Positions 52,015 through 63,687 of a stretch of DNA of 64,000 bases are shown in pieces. Both the position numbers and the translations under genes were made by a program. The DNA lies in the NCBI GenBank assembly GCA_963580455.1, contig OY756967.1, forward strand, positions 1,076,501 to 1,140,500, written 5' to 3'. The notes under the pieces were generated by a model. The model worked only from the letters and a program-made list of their open reading frames with translations. It was not told where the DNA came from and did no database searches. Numbering within the stretch: the first letter of the stretch is position 1; every line of letters begins with the position of its first letter. The DNA comes from Euonymus europaeus (taxonomy: Eukaryota; Streptophyta; Magnoliopsida; Celastrales; Celastraceae).

Positions 52015-53822
52015 ACGAGTTCTGAAATCAAAATCCGAAAACACAGGATTGTAGAGCTCGAAAAGTAGTGTGAAATCAAGCTAAAAATCACCGAATTCAG
52101 AACTCGGAGTCAACGGATATTCATAAAACCGTTTACGTAAAGAAACCACATTTCGCGGCTAACTAGGTGAAAAGAGACCAACTAGCCACGAGTTCTGAAA
52201 TCAAAATCCGAAAACACAGGATTGTAGAGCTCAAAAAGTAGTGTGAAATTAAGCTAAAAATCACCGAATTCAGAACTCGGAGTCAACGGATATTCATAAA
52301 ACCGTTTACGTAAAGAAACCACATTTCGCGGCTAACTAGGTGAAACGAGACCAACTAGCCACGAGTTCTGAAATCAAAATCCGAAACGCCAGGATCGTAG
52401 AGCTCGAAAAGTAGTGTGAAATCAAGCTAAAAATCACTGAATTTAGAACTCGGAGTCAACGGATATTCATAAAAGCGTTTGGGTAAAGAAACCACATTTC
52501 GCGGCTAACTCGGTGAAACGAGACCTACTAGCCACGAGTTCTGAAATCAAAATCCGAAACACCAGGATTGTAGAGCTCGAAAAGTAGTGTGAAATCAAGC
52601 TAAAAATCACCGAATTCAGAACTCGGAGTCAATGGATATTCATAAAACTGTTTACGTAAAGAAACCATATTTCGCGGCCAACTAGGTGAAACGAGACCAA
52701 CTAGCCACGATTTCTGAAATCAAAATCCGAAAGGCCAGGATCGTAGAGCTCGAAAAGTCGTGTGAAATCAAGCTAAAAATCACCGAATTCAAAACTCGGA
52801 GTCAAAGGATATTCATAAAACCGTTTACGTAAAGAAACCACATTTCGCGGCTAACTAGGTGAAACGAGACCAACTAGCCACGAGTTCTGAAATCAAAATC
52901 CGAAAACACAGGATTGTAGAGCTCGAAAATTAGTGTGAAATCAAGCTAAAAATCACCGAATTCAGAACTCGGAGTCAACGGATATTCATAAAACCGTTTA
53001 GGTAAAGAAATCACATTTCGCGGCTAACTAGGTGAAACGAGACCTACTAGCCACGAGTTCTGAAATCAAAATCCGAAAACACAGGATTGTAGAGCTCGAA
53101 AAGTAGTGTGAAATCAAGCTAAAAATCACCGAATTCAGAACTCGGAGTCAACGGATATTCATAAAACCGTTTACGTAAAGAAGGCACATTTCGCGGCTAA
53201 CTAGGTGAAACGAGACCAACTAGCCACGAGTTCTGAAATCAAAATCCGAAAACACAGGATTGTAGAGCTCAAAAAGTAGTGTGAAATCAAGCTAAAAATC
53301 ACCGAATTCAGAACTCGGAGTCAACGGATATTCATAAAACCGTTTACGTAAAGAAACCACATTTCGCGGCTAACTAGGTGAAACGAGACCAACCAGCCAC
53401 GAGTTCTGAAATCAAAATCCGAAATGCCAGGATCGTAGAGCTCGAAAAGTAGTGTGAAATCAAGCTAAAAATCACTGAATTCAGAACTCGGAGTCAACGG
53501 ATATTCATAAAACCGTTTGGGTAAAGAAACCACATTTCGCGGCTGACTAGGTGAAACGAGACCAACTAGCCAAGAGTTCTGAAATCAAAATCCGAAATGC
53601 CAGGATTGTAGAGCTCAAAAAGTAGTGTGAAAACAAGCTAAAAATCACCGAATTCAGAACTCGGAGTCAACGGATATTCATAAAACCGTTTACGGAAAGA
53701 AACCACATTTCGCGGCTAACTAGGTGAAACGAGACCAACTAGCCACGAGTTCTGAAATCAAAATCCGAAAACACAGGATTGTAGAGCTCAAAAAGTAGTG
53801 TGAAATCAAGCTAAAAATCACC

Positions 53823-55207
53823 GAATTCAGAACTCGGAGTCAACGGATATTCATAAAACGGTTTACGTAAAGAAACCACATTTCGCGGCTAACTAGGTGA
53901 AACGAGACCAACCAGCCACGAGTTCTGAAATCAAAATCCGAAATGCCAGGATCGTAGAGCTCGAAAAGTAGTGTGAAATCAAGCTAAAAATCACTGAATT
54001 CAGAACTCGGAGTCAACGGATATTCATAAAACCGTTTGGGTAAAGAAACCACATTTCGCGGCTAACTAGGTGAAACGAGACCTACTATCCACGAGTTCTG
54101 AAATCAAAATCCGAAACACCAGGATTGTAGAGCTCGAAAAGTAGTGTGAAATCAAGATAAAAATCACCGAATTCAGAACTCGGAGTCAATGGATATTCAT
54201 AAAACTGTTTACGTAAAGAAACCATATTTCGCGGCTAACTAGGTGAAACGAGACCAACTAGCCACGAGTTCTGAAATCAAAATCCGAAAACACAGGATTG
54301 TAGAGCTCAAAAAGTAGTGTGAACTCAAGCTCCAAATCACCGAATTCAGAACTCGGAGTCAACGGATATTCATAAAACCGTTTAGGTAAAGAAACCACAT
54401 TTCGCGGCTAACTAGGTGAAACGAGACCTACTAGCCACGAGTTCTGAAATCAAAATCCGAAATGCTAGGATAGTAGAGCTCGAAAAAGTAGTGTGAAATC
54501 AAACTAAAAATCTCCGAATTCAGAACTCGGAGTCAACGGATATTCATAAAACTGTTTTTGTAAAGAAACCACATTTCGCGGCTAAATAGATGAAACGAGA
54601 CCTACTAGCCACGAGTTCTGAAATCGAAAACCGAAAACCCAGGATTGTAGAGCTCGAAAAGTAGTGTGAAATCAAGCTAAAAATCACCGAATTCAGAACT
54701 CGGAGTCAACGGATATTCATAAAACCGTTTACGTAAAGAAACCACATTTCGCGGCTAACTAGGTGAAACGAGACCAACTAGCCACGAGTTCTGAAATCAA
54801 AATCCAAAAACAAAGGATTGTAGAGCTCGAAAAGTAGTGTGAAATCAAGCTAAAAATCACTGAATTCAGAACTCGGAGTCAACGGATATTCATAAAACTG
54901 TTTACGTAAAGAAACCACATTTCGCGGCTAACTAGGTGAAACGAGACCAACTAGCCACGAGTTCTGAAATCAAAATCCGAAAACACAGGATTGTAGAGCT
55001 CGAAAAGTAGTGTGAAATCAAGCTAAAAATCACCGAATTCAGAACTCGGAGTCAACGGATATTCATAAAACCGTTTACGTAAAGAAACCACATTTCGCGG
55101 CTAACTAGGTGAAACGAGACCAACTAGCCACGAGTTCTGAAATCAAAATCCGAAAACACAGGATTGTAGAGCTCAAAAAGTAGTGTGAAATCAAGCTAAA
55201 AATCACC
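53823..55207 (+). repeat. 8-monomer repeat, copy 1 (1385 bp)
   Basis: Eight monomers plus 1 bp. Markers are acggtttacg, gaccaaccagcc, tttgggtaaag, ctatccacg (54085), tcaatgg (54186), tgctaggatag (54463) with the extra A in gaaaaagtag, and tttttgtaaag. The first markers recur 1385 bp later. Confidence 0.75.
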
Positions 55208-56592
55208 GAATTCAGAACTCGGAGTCAACGGATATTCATAAAACGGTTTACGTAAAGAAACCACATTTCGCGGCTAACTAGGTGAAACGAGACCAACCAG
55301 CCACGAGTTCTGAAATCAAAATCCGAAATGCCAGGATCGTAGAGCTCGAAAAGTAGTGTGAAATCAAGCTAAAAATCACTGAATTCAGAACTCGGAGTCA
55401 ACGGATATTCATAAAACCGTTTGGGTAAAGAAACCACATTTCGCGGCTAACTAGGTGAAACGAGACCTACTATCCACGAGTTCTGAAATCAAAATCCGAA
55501 ACACCAGGATTGTAGAGCTCGAAAAGTAGTGTGAAATCAAGCTAAAAATCACCGAATTCAGAACTCGGAGTCAATGGATATTCATAAAACTGTTTACGTA
55601 AAGAAACCATATTTCGCGGCTAACTAGGTGAAACGAGACCAACTAGCCACGAGTTCTGAAATCAAAATCCGAAACTCCAGGATCGTAGAGCTCGAAAAGT
55701 AGTGTGAAATCAAGCTAAAAATCACCGAATTCAAAACTCGGAGTCAAAGGATATTCATAAAACCGTTTACGTAAAGAAACCACATTTCGCGGCTAACTAG
55801 GTGAAACGAGACCTACTAGCCACGAGTTCTGAAATCAAAATCCGAAATGCTAGGATAGTAGAGCTCGAAAAAGTAGTGTGAAATCAAACTAAAAATCTCC
55901 GAATTCAGAACTCGGAGTCAACGGATATTCATAAAACTGTTTTTGTAAAGAAACCACATTTCGCGGCTAAATAGATGAAACGAGACCTACTAGCCACGAG
56001 TTCTGAAATCGAAAACCGAAAACCCAGGATTGTAGAGCTCGAAAAGTAGTGTGAAATCAAGCTAAAAATCACCGAATTCAGAACTCGGAGTCAACGGATA
56101 TTCATAAAACCGTTTACGTAAAGAAACCACATTTCGCGGCTAACTAGGTGAAACGAGACCAACTAGCCACAAGTTCTGAAATCAAAATCCAAAAACACAG
56201 GATTGTAGAGCTCGAAAAGTAGTGTGAAATCAAGCTAAAAATCACCGAATTCAGAACTCGGAGTCAACGGATATTCATAAAACTGTTTACGTAAAGAAAC
56301 CACATTTCGCGGCTAACTAGGTGAAACGAGACCAACTAGCCACGAGTTCTGAAATCAAAATCCGAAAACACAGGATTGTAGAGCTCAAAAAGTAGTGTGA
56401 ACTCAAGCTCAAAATCACCGAATTCAGAACTCGGAGTCAACGGATATTCATAAAACCGTTTAGGTAAAGAAACCACATTTCGCGGCTAACTAGGTGAAAC
56501 GAGACCTACTAGCCACGAGTTCTGAAATCAAAATCCGAAATGCTAGGATAGTAGAGCTCGAAAAAGTAGTGTGAAATCAAACTAAAAATCTC
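55208..56592 (+). repeat. 8-monomer repeat, copy 2, internally rearranged
   Basis: Starts with the same acggtttacg, aaccagcc, ctatccacg (55470) and tcaatgg (55571) units at an offset of 1385 bp. It then carries ttcaaaactcgg and two separate tgctaggatag units (55848 and 56541, four monomers apart). The right limit is nominal, because the pattern has been reshuffled. Confidence 0.65.
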
Positions 56593-59500
56593 CGAATTCA
56601 GAACTCGGAGTCAACGGATATTCATAAAACTGTTTTTGTAAAGAAACCACATTTCGCGGCTAAATAGATGAAACGAGACCTACTAGCCACGAGTTCTGAA
56701 ATCGAAAACCGAAAACCCAGGATTGTAGAGCTCGAAAAGTAGTGTGAAATCAAGCTAAAAATCACCGAATTCAGAACTCGGAGTCAACGGATATTCATAA
56801 AACCGTTTACGTAAAGAAACCACATTTCGCGGCTAACTAGGTGAAACGAGACCAACTAGCCACGAGTTCTGAAATCAAAATCCAAAAACACAGGATTGTA
56901 GAGCTCGAAAAGTAGTGTGAAATCAAGCTAAAAATCACCGAATTCAGAACTCGGAGTCAACGGATATTCATAAAACTGTTTACGTAAAGAAACCACATTT
57001 CGCGGCTAACTAGGTGAAACGAGACCAACTAGCCACGAGTTCTGAAATCAAAATCCGAAAACACAGGATTGTAGAGCTCGAAAAGTAGTGTGAAATCAAG
57101 CTAAAAATCACCGAATTCAGAACTCGGAGTCAACGGATATTCATAAAACCGTTTACGTAAAGAAACCACATTTCGCGGCTAACTAGGTGAAACGAGACCA
57201 ACTAGCCACGAGTTCTGAAATCAAAATCCGAAAACACAGGATTGTAGAGCTCAAAAAGTAGTGTGAAATCAAGCTAAAAATCACCGAATTCAGAACTCGG
57301 AGTCAACGGATATTCATAAAACCGTTTACGTAAAGAAACCACATTTCGCGGCTAACTAGGTGAAACGAGACCAACCAGCCACGAGTTCTGAAATCGAAAA
57401 CCGAAAACACAGGATTGTAGAGCTCGAAAAGTAGTGTGAAATCAAGCTAAAAATCACTGAATTCAGAACTCGGAGTCAACGGATATTCATAAAACCGTTT
57501 GGGTAAAGAAACCACATTTCGCGGCTAACTAGGTGAAACGAGACCTACTATCCACGAGTTCTGAAATCAAAATCCGAAACACCAGGATTGTAGAGCTCGA
57601 AAAGTAGTGTGAAATCAAGCTAAAAATCACCGAATTCAGAACTCGGAGTCAAAGGATATTCATAAAACTGTTTACGTAAAGAAACCACATTTCGCGGCTA
57701 ACTAGGTGAAACGAGACCAACTAGCCACGAGTTCTGAAATCAAAATCCGAAACTCCAGGATCGTAGAGCTTGAAAAGTAGTGTGAAATCAAGCTAAAAAT
57801 CACCGAATTCAAAACTCGGAGTCAAAGGATATTCATAAAACCGTTTACGTAAAGAAACCACATTTCACGGCTAACTAGGTGAAACGAGACCAACCAGTCA
57901 CGAGTTCTGAAATCAAAATCCGAAAACACAGGATTGTAGAGCTCGAAAAGTAGTGTGAAATCAAGCTAAAAATCGCCGAATTCAGAACTCGGAGTCAACG
58001 GATATTCATAAAACCGTTTAGGTAAAGAAATCACATTTCGCGGCTAACTAGGTGAAACGAGACATACTAGCCACGAGTTCTGAAATCAAAATCCGAAAAC
58101 ACAGGATTGTAGAGCTCGAAAAGTAGTGTGAAATCAAGCTAAAAATCACCGAATTCAGAACTCGGAGTCAACGGATATTCATAAAACCGTTTACGTAAAG
58201 AAACCACATTTCGCGGCTAACTAGGTGAAACGAGACCAACTAGCCACGAGTTCTGAAATCAAAATCCAAAAACACAGGATTGTAGAGCTCAAAAAGTAGT
58301 GTGAACTCAAGCTCAAAATCACCGAATTCAGAACTCGGAGTCAACGGATATTCATAAAACCGTTTAGGTAAAGAAACCACATTTCGCGGCTAACTAGGTG
58401 AAACGAGACCTACTAGCCACGAGTTCTGAAATCAAAATCCGAAATGCTAGGATAGTAGAGCTCGAAAAAGTAGTGTGAAATCAAACTAAAAATCTCCGAA
58501 TTCAGAACTCGGAGTCAACGGATATTCATAAAACTGTTTTTGTAAAGAAACCACATTTCGCGGCTAACTAGATGAAACGAGACCTACTAGCCACGAGTTC
58601 TGAAATCAAAATCCGAAACACTAGGATTGTAGAGCTCGAAAAGTAGTGTGAAATCAAGCTAAAAATCACCGAATTCAGAACTCGGAGTCAATGGATATTC
58701 ATAAAACTGTTTACGTAAAGAAACCATATTTCGCGGCTAACTAGGTGAAACGAGACCAACTAGCCACGAGTTCTGAAATCAAAATCCGAAACTCCAGGAT
58801 CGTAGAGCTCGAAAAGTAGTGTGAAATAAAGCTAAAAATCACCGAATTCAAAACTCGGAGTCAAAGGATATTCATAAAACCGTTTACGTAAAGAAACCAC
58901 ATTTCGCGGCTAACTAGGTGAAACGAGACCAACTAGCCACGAGTTCTGAAATCAAAATCTGAAAACACAGGATTGTAGAGCTCGAAAAGTAGTGTGAAAT
59001 CAAGCTAAAAATCACCGAATTCAGAACTCGGAGTCAACGGATATTCATAAAACCGTTTAGGTAAAGAAATCACATTTCGCGGCTAACATTGGTGAAACGA
59101 GACCTACTAGCCACGAGTTCTGAAATCAAAATCCGAAAACACAGGATTGTAGAGCTCGAAAAGTAGTGTGAAATCAAGCTAAAAATCACCGAATTCAGAA
59201 CTCGGAGTCAACGGATATTCATAAAACCGTTTACGTAAAGAAACCACATTTCGCGGCTAACTAGGTGAAACGAGACCAACTAGCCACGAGTTCTGAAATC
59301 AAAATCCGAAATGCTAGGATTGTAGAGCTCAAAAAGTAGTGTGAAATCAAGCTAAAAATCACCGACTTCAGAACTCGGAGTCAACGGATATTCAAAAAAC
59401 TGTTTACGTAAAGAAATCACATTTCGCGGCTAACTAGGTGAAACGAGACCAACTAGCCACGAGTTCTGAAATCAAAATCCGAAAACACAGGATGGTAGAG

Positions 59501-59882
59501 CTCAAAAAGTAGTGTGAAATCAAGCTAAAAATCACCGAATTCAGAACTCGGAGTCAACGGATATTCATAAAACCGTTTACGTAAAGAAACCACATTTCGC
59601 GGCTAACTAGGTGAAACGAGACCAACTAGCCACGAGTTGTGAAATCAAAATCCGAAATGCCAGGATCGTAGAGCTCGAAAAGTAGTGTGAAATCAAGCTA
59701 AAAATCACCGAATTCAGAACTCGGAGTCAACGGATATTCATAAAACCGTTTACGTAAAGAAACCACATTTCGCGGCTAACTAGGTGAAACGAGACTAACT
59801 AGCCACGAGTTCTGAAATCAAAATCCGAAATGCCAGGATTGTAGAGCTCAAAAAGTAGTGTGAAATCAAGCTAAAAATCACC
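56593..59882 (+). repeat. Satellite zone with dispersed cassettes
   Basis: Ordinary monomers with recurring marked units: ctatccacg at 57548, tgctaggatag at 58445 followed by tttttgtaaag, and the set at about 58.6-59.6 kb that duplicates 50.1-51.1 kb. A 1-bp insertion, taacattggtg (about 59087), distinguishes this copy. Nothing but satellite is present. Confidence 0.75.
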
Positions 59883-61211
59883 GAATTCAGAACTCGGAGT
59901 CAACGGATATTCATAAAACCGTTTACGTAAAGAAACCACATTTCGCGGCTAACTAGGTGAAACGAGACCAACTAGCCACGAGTTCTGAAATCAAAATCCG
60001 AAAACACAGGATTGTAGAGCTCAAAAAGTAGTATGAAATCAAGCTAAAAATCACCGAATTCAGAACTCGGAGTCAACGGATATTCATAAAACCGTTTACG
60101 TAAAGAAACCACATTTCGCGACTAACTAGGTGAAACGAGACCAACTAGCCACGAGTTCTGAAATCAAAATCCGAAACGCCAGGATCGTAGAGCTCGAAAA
60201 GTAGTGTGAAATCAAGTTATAAATCACCGAATTCAGAACTCGGAGTCAACGGATATTCATAAAACCGTTTACGTAAAGAAACCACATTTCGCGGCTAACT
60301 AGGTGAAAGGAGACCTACTAGCCACGAGTTCTGAAATCCAAATCCGAAACACCAGGATTGTAGAGCTCGAAAAGTAGTGTGAAATCAAGCTAAAAATCAC
60401 CGAATTCAGAACTCGGAGTCAACGGATATTCATAAAACCGTTTAGGCAAAGAAACCACATTTCGCGGCTAACTAGGTGAAACGAGACCTACTAGCCACGA
60501 GTTCTGAAATCAAAATCCGAAAACACAGGATTGTAGAGCTCGAAAAGTAGTGTGAAATCAAGCTAAAAATCACCGAATTCAGAACTCGGAGTCAACGGAT
60601 ATTCATAAAACCGTTTACGTAAAGAAACCACATTTCGCGGCTAACTAGGTGAAACGAGACCAACTAGACACGAGTTCTGAAATCAAAATCCGAAACGCCA
60701 GGATTGTAGAGCTCGAAAAGTAGTGTGAAATCAAGCTAATAATCACCGAATTCAGAACTCGGAGTCAACGGATATTCATAAAACCGTTTACTTAAAGAAA
60801 CCATATTTCGCGGCTAACTAGGTGAAACGAGACCAACTAGCTACGAGTTCTGAAATCAAAATCCGAAAACACAGGATTGTAGAGCTCGAAAAGTAGTGTG
60901 AAATCAAGCAAAAAATCACCGAATTCAGAACTCGGAGTCAACGGATATTCATAAAACTGTTTACGTAAAGAAACCACATTTCGCGGCTAACTAGATGAAA
61001 CGAGACCTACTAGCCACGAGTTCTGAAATCAAAAACCGAAAATCCAGGATTGTAGAGCTCGAAAAGTAGTGTGAAATCAAGCTAAAAATCACCGAATTCA
61101 GAACTCGGAGTCAACTGATATTCATAAAACCGTTTACGTAAAGAATCCATATTTCGCGGCTAACTAGGTGAAACGAGACCTACAAGCCACGAGTTCTGAA
61201 ATCAAAATCCG
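59883..61211 (+). repeat. 10-monomer duplication, copy 1 (right zone)
   Basis: Units with caagtta (60213), tttaggcaaa (60441), actagacacg, ctagctacg, ctagatgaaac, tcaactgatattc (61111) with agaatccat, and ctacaagcc recur at an offset of 1729 bp. The missing base comes from aaaacgtttacg (about 61301), which lies between the copies. Confidence 0.8.
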
Positions 61212-61266
61212 AAACGCGAGGATCGTAGAGCTCGAAAAGTAGTGTGAAATCAAGCTAAAAATCACC

Positions 61267-61579
61267 GAATTCAGAACTCGGAGTAAACGGATATTCATAA
61301 AACGTTTACGTAAAGAAACCACATTTCGCGGCTAACTAGGTGAAACGAGACCAACTAGCCACGAGTTCTGAAATAAAAATCCGAAATGCCAGGATTGTAG
61401 AGCTCAAAAAGTAGTGTGAAATCAAGCTAAAAATCACCGAATTCAGAACTCGGAGTCAACGGATATTCATAAAACTGTTTACGTAGAGAATCCACATTTC
61501 GCGGCTAACTAGGTGAAACGAGACCAACTAGCCACGAGTTCTGAAATCAAAATCCGAAAAAACAGGATTGTAGAGCTCA
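61267..61579 (+). repeat. 14-monomer-spaced segment, copy 1
   Basis: Holds gagtaaacgg (61282), the 1-bp-short aaaacgtttacg, and gtagagaatccac (61483). The same combination reappears 2421 bp later, 14 monomers minus 1, at the right edge of the window. Confidence 0.8.
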
Positions 61580-61611
61580 AAAAGTAGTGTGAAATCAAGC
61601 TAAAAATCACC

Positions 61612-62940
61612 GAAATCAGAACTCGGAGTCAACGGATATTCATAAAACCGTTTACGTAAAGAAACCACATTTCGCGGCTAACTAGGTGAAACAAGACCAA
61701 CTAGCCACGAGTTCTGAAATCAAAATCCGAAAACACAGGATTGTAGAGCTCAAAAAGTAGTGTGAAATCAAGCTAAAAATCACCGAATTCAGAACTCGGA
61801 GTCAACGGATATTCATAAAACCGTTTACGTAAAGAAACCACATTTCGCGGCTAACTAGGTGAAACGAGACCAACTAGCCACGAGTTCTGAAATCAAAATC
61901 CGAAACGCCAGGATCGTAGAGCTCGAAAATTAGTGTGAAATCAAGTTAAAAATCACCGAATTCAGAACTCGGAGTCAACGGATATTCATAAAACCGTTTA
62001 CGTAAAGAAACCACATTTCGCGGCTAACTAGGTGAAACGAGACCTACTAGCCACGAGTTCTGAAATCAAAATCCGAAACACCAGGATTGTAGAGCTCGAA
62101 AAGTAGTGTGAAATCAAACTAAAAATCACCGAATTCAGAACTCGGAGTCAACGGATATTCATAAAACCGTTTAGGCAAAGAAACCACATTTCGCGGCTAA
62201 CTAGGTGAAACGAGACCTACTAGCCACAAGTTCTGAAATCAAAATCCGAAAACACAGGATTGTAGAGCTCGAAAAGTAGTGTGAAATCAAGCTAAAAATC
62301 ACCGAATTCAGAACTCGGAGTCAACGGATATTCATAAAACCGTTTACGTAAAGAAACCACATTTCGCGGCTAACTAGGTGAAACGAGACCAACTAGACAC
62401 GAGTTCTGAAATCAAAATCCGAAACGCCAGGATTGTAGAGCTCAAAAAGTAGTGTGAAATCAAGCTAAAAATCACCGAATTCAGAACTCGGAGTCAACGG
62501 ATATTCATAAAATCGTTTACGTAAAGAAACCATATTTCGCGGCTAACTAGGTGAAACGAGACCAACTAGCTACGAGTTCTGAAATCAAAATCCGAAAACA
62601 CGGGATTGTAGAGCTCGAAAAGTAGTGTGAAATCAAGCTAAAAATCACCGAATTCAGAACTCGGAGTCAACGGATATTCATAAAACTGTTTACGTAAAGA
62701 AACCACATTTCGCGGCTAACTAGATGAAACGAGACCTACTAGCCACGAGTTCTGAAATCGAAAACCGAAAATCCAGGATTGTAGAGCTCGAAAAGTAGTG
62801 TGAAATCAAGCTAAAAATCACCGAATTCAGAACTCGGAGTCAACTGATATTCATAAAACCGTTTACGTAAAGAATCCATATTTCGCGGCTAACTAGGTGA
62901 AACGAGACCTACAAGCCACGAGTTCTGAAATCAAAATCCG
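61612..62940 (+). repeat. 10-monomer duplication, copy 2 (right zone)
   Basis: Matches 59883-61211 with caagtta (61942), tttaggcaaa (62170), actagacacg, ctagctacg, tcaactgatattc (62840) and ctacaagcc. After about 62940 it departs (acaccagg instead of acgcgagg). Four further monomers then precede the next copy of the 61267 segment. Confidence 0.8.
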
Positions 62941-63687
62941 AAACACCAGGATTGTAGAGTTCGAAAAGTAGTGTGAAATCAAGCTAAAAATCACCGAATT
63001 CGGAACTCGGAGTCAACGGATATTCATAAAACTGTTTACGTAAAGAAACCACATTTCGCGGCTAACTAGGTGAAACGAGACCAACTAGCCACGAGTTCTG
63101 AAATCAAAATCCGAAAAGCTAGGATCGTAGAGCTCGAAAAGTAGTGTGAAATCAAGCTAAAAATCACTGAATTCAAAACTCGGAGTCAAAGGATATTCAT
63201 AAAACCGTTTACGTAAAGAAACCACATTTCGCGGCTAACTAGGTGAAACGAGACCTACTAGCCACGAGTTCTGAAATCAAAATCCAAAAACACAGGATTG
63301 TAGAGCTCGAAAAGTAGTGTGAAATTAAGCTAAAAATCACCGAATTCAGAACTCGGAGTCAACGGATATTCATAAAACCGTTTACGTAAAGAAACCACAT
63401 TTCGCGGCTAACTAGGTGAAACGAGACCAACTAGCCACGAGTTCTGAAAACAAAATCCGAAACGCCAGGATTGTAGAGCTCGAAAAGTAGTGTGAAATCA
63501 AGCTAAAAATCAACGAATTCAGAACTCGGAGTCAACGGATATTCATAAAACCGTTTACGTAAAGAAACCACATTTCGCGGCTAACTTGGTGAAACGAGAC
63601 CAACTAGCCACGAGTTCTGAAATCAAAATCCGAAACGCCAGGATCCTAGAGCTCGAAAAGTAGTGTGAAATCAAGCTAAAAATCACC

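Larger units (their letters stand above)
51923..52026. other. Dyad symmetry with 11-bp arms (present in most monomers)
   Basis: TTCAGAACTCG (monomer 4-14) is the exact reverse complement of CGAGTTCTGAA (97-107), with 82 bp between the arms. Counting outward the other way, the next left arm follows after 69 bp, so every right arm could pair with either neighbour. Allowing one mismatch, the match extends to 13 of 14 bases. Both arms are intact in most units I read; occasional variants hit one arm (for example aattcaaaactcgg or cacgatttctg). Whether it folds in vivo is unknown. Confidence 0.85.
51920..52092 (+). repeat. Representative consensus-like monomer
   Basis: This 173-bp unit carries the commonest base at nearly every position by eye and is a good reference monomer. 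Inside it are GAATTC at 51920-51925, dyad arms at 51923-51933 and 52016-52026, the palindrome TTTACGTAAA at 51959-51968, an imperfect hairpin at 51984-52014, and GAGCTC at 52054-52059. Weak internal direct repeats (TGAAATCAA at monomer 104-112 and 152-160; GTGAAA at 75-80 and 151-156) hint at growth from a shorter ancestral unit. Confidence 0.9.
51920..53303 (+). repeat. 9-monomer HOR, displaced partial copy 3
   Basis: Eight monomers that match 48459-49842 at an offset of 3461 bp (20 monomers plus 1), including gaaaagagacc, aaagcgtttggg, tcaatgg (52629), aaggcc (52731) and agaaggcac. Twelve unrelated monomers separate it from copy 2, so this HOR has been moved or interrupted by later amplification. 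Confidence 0.8.
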
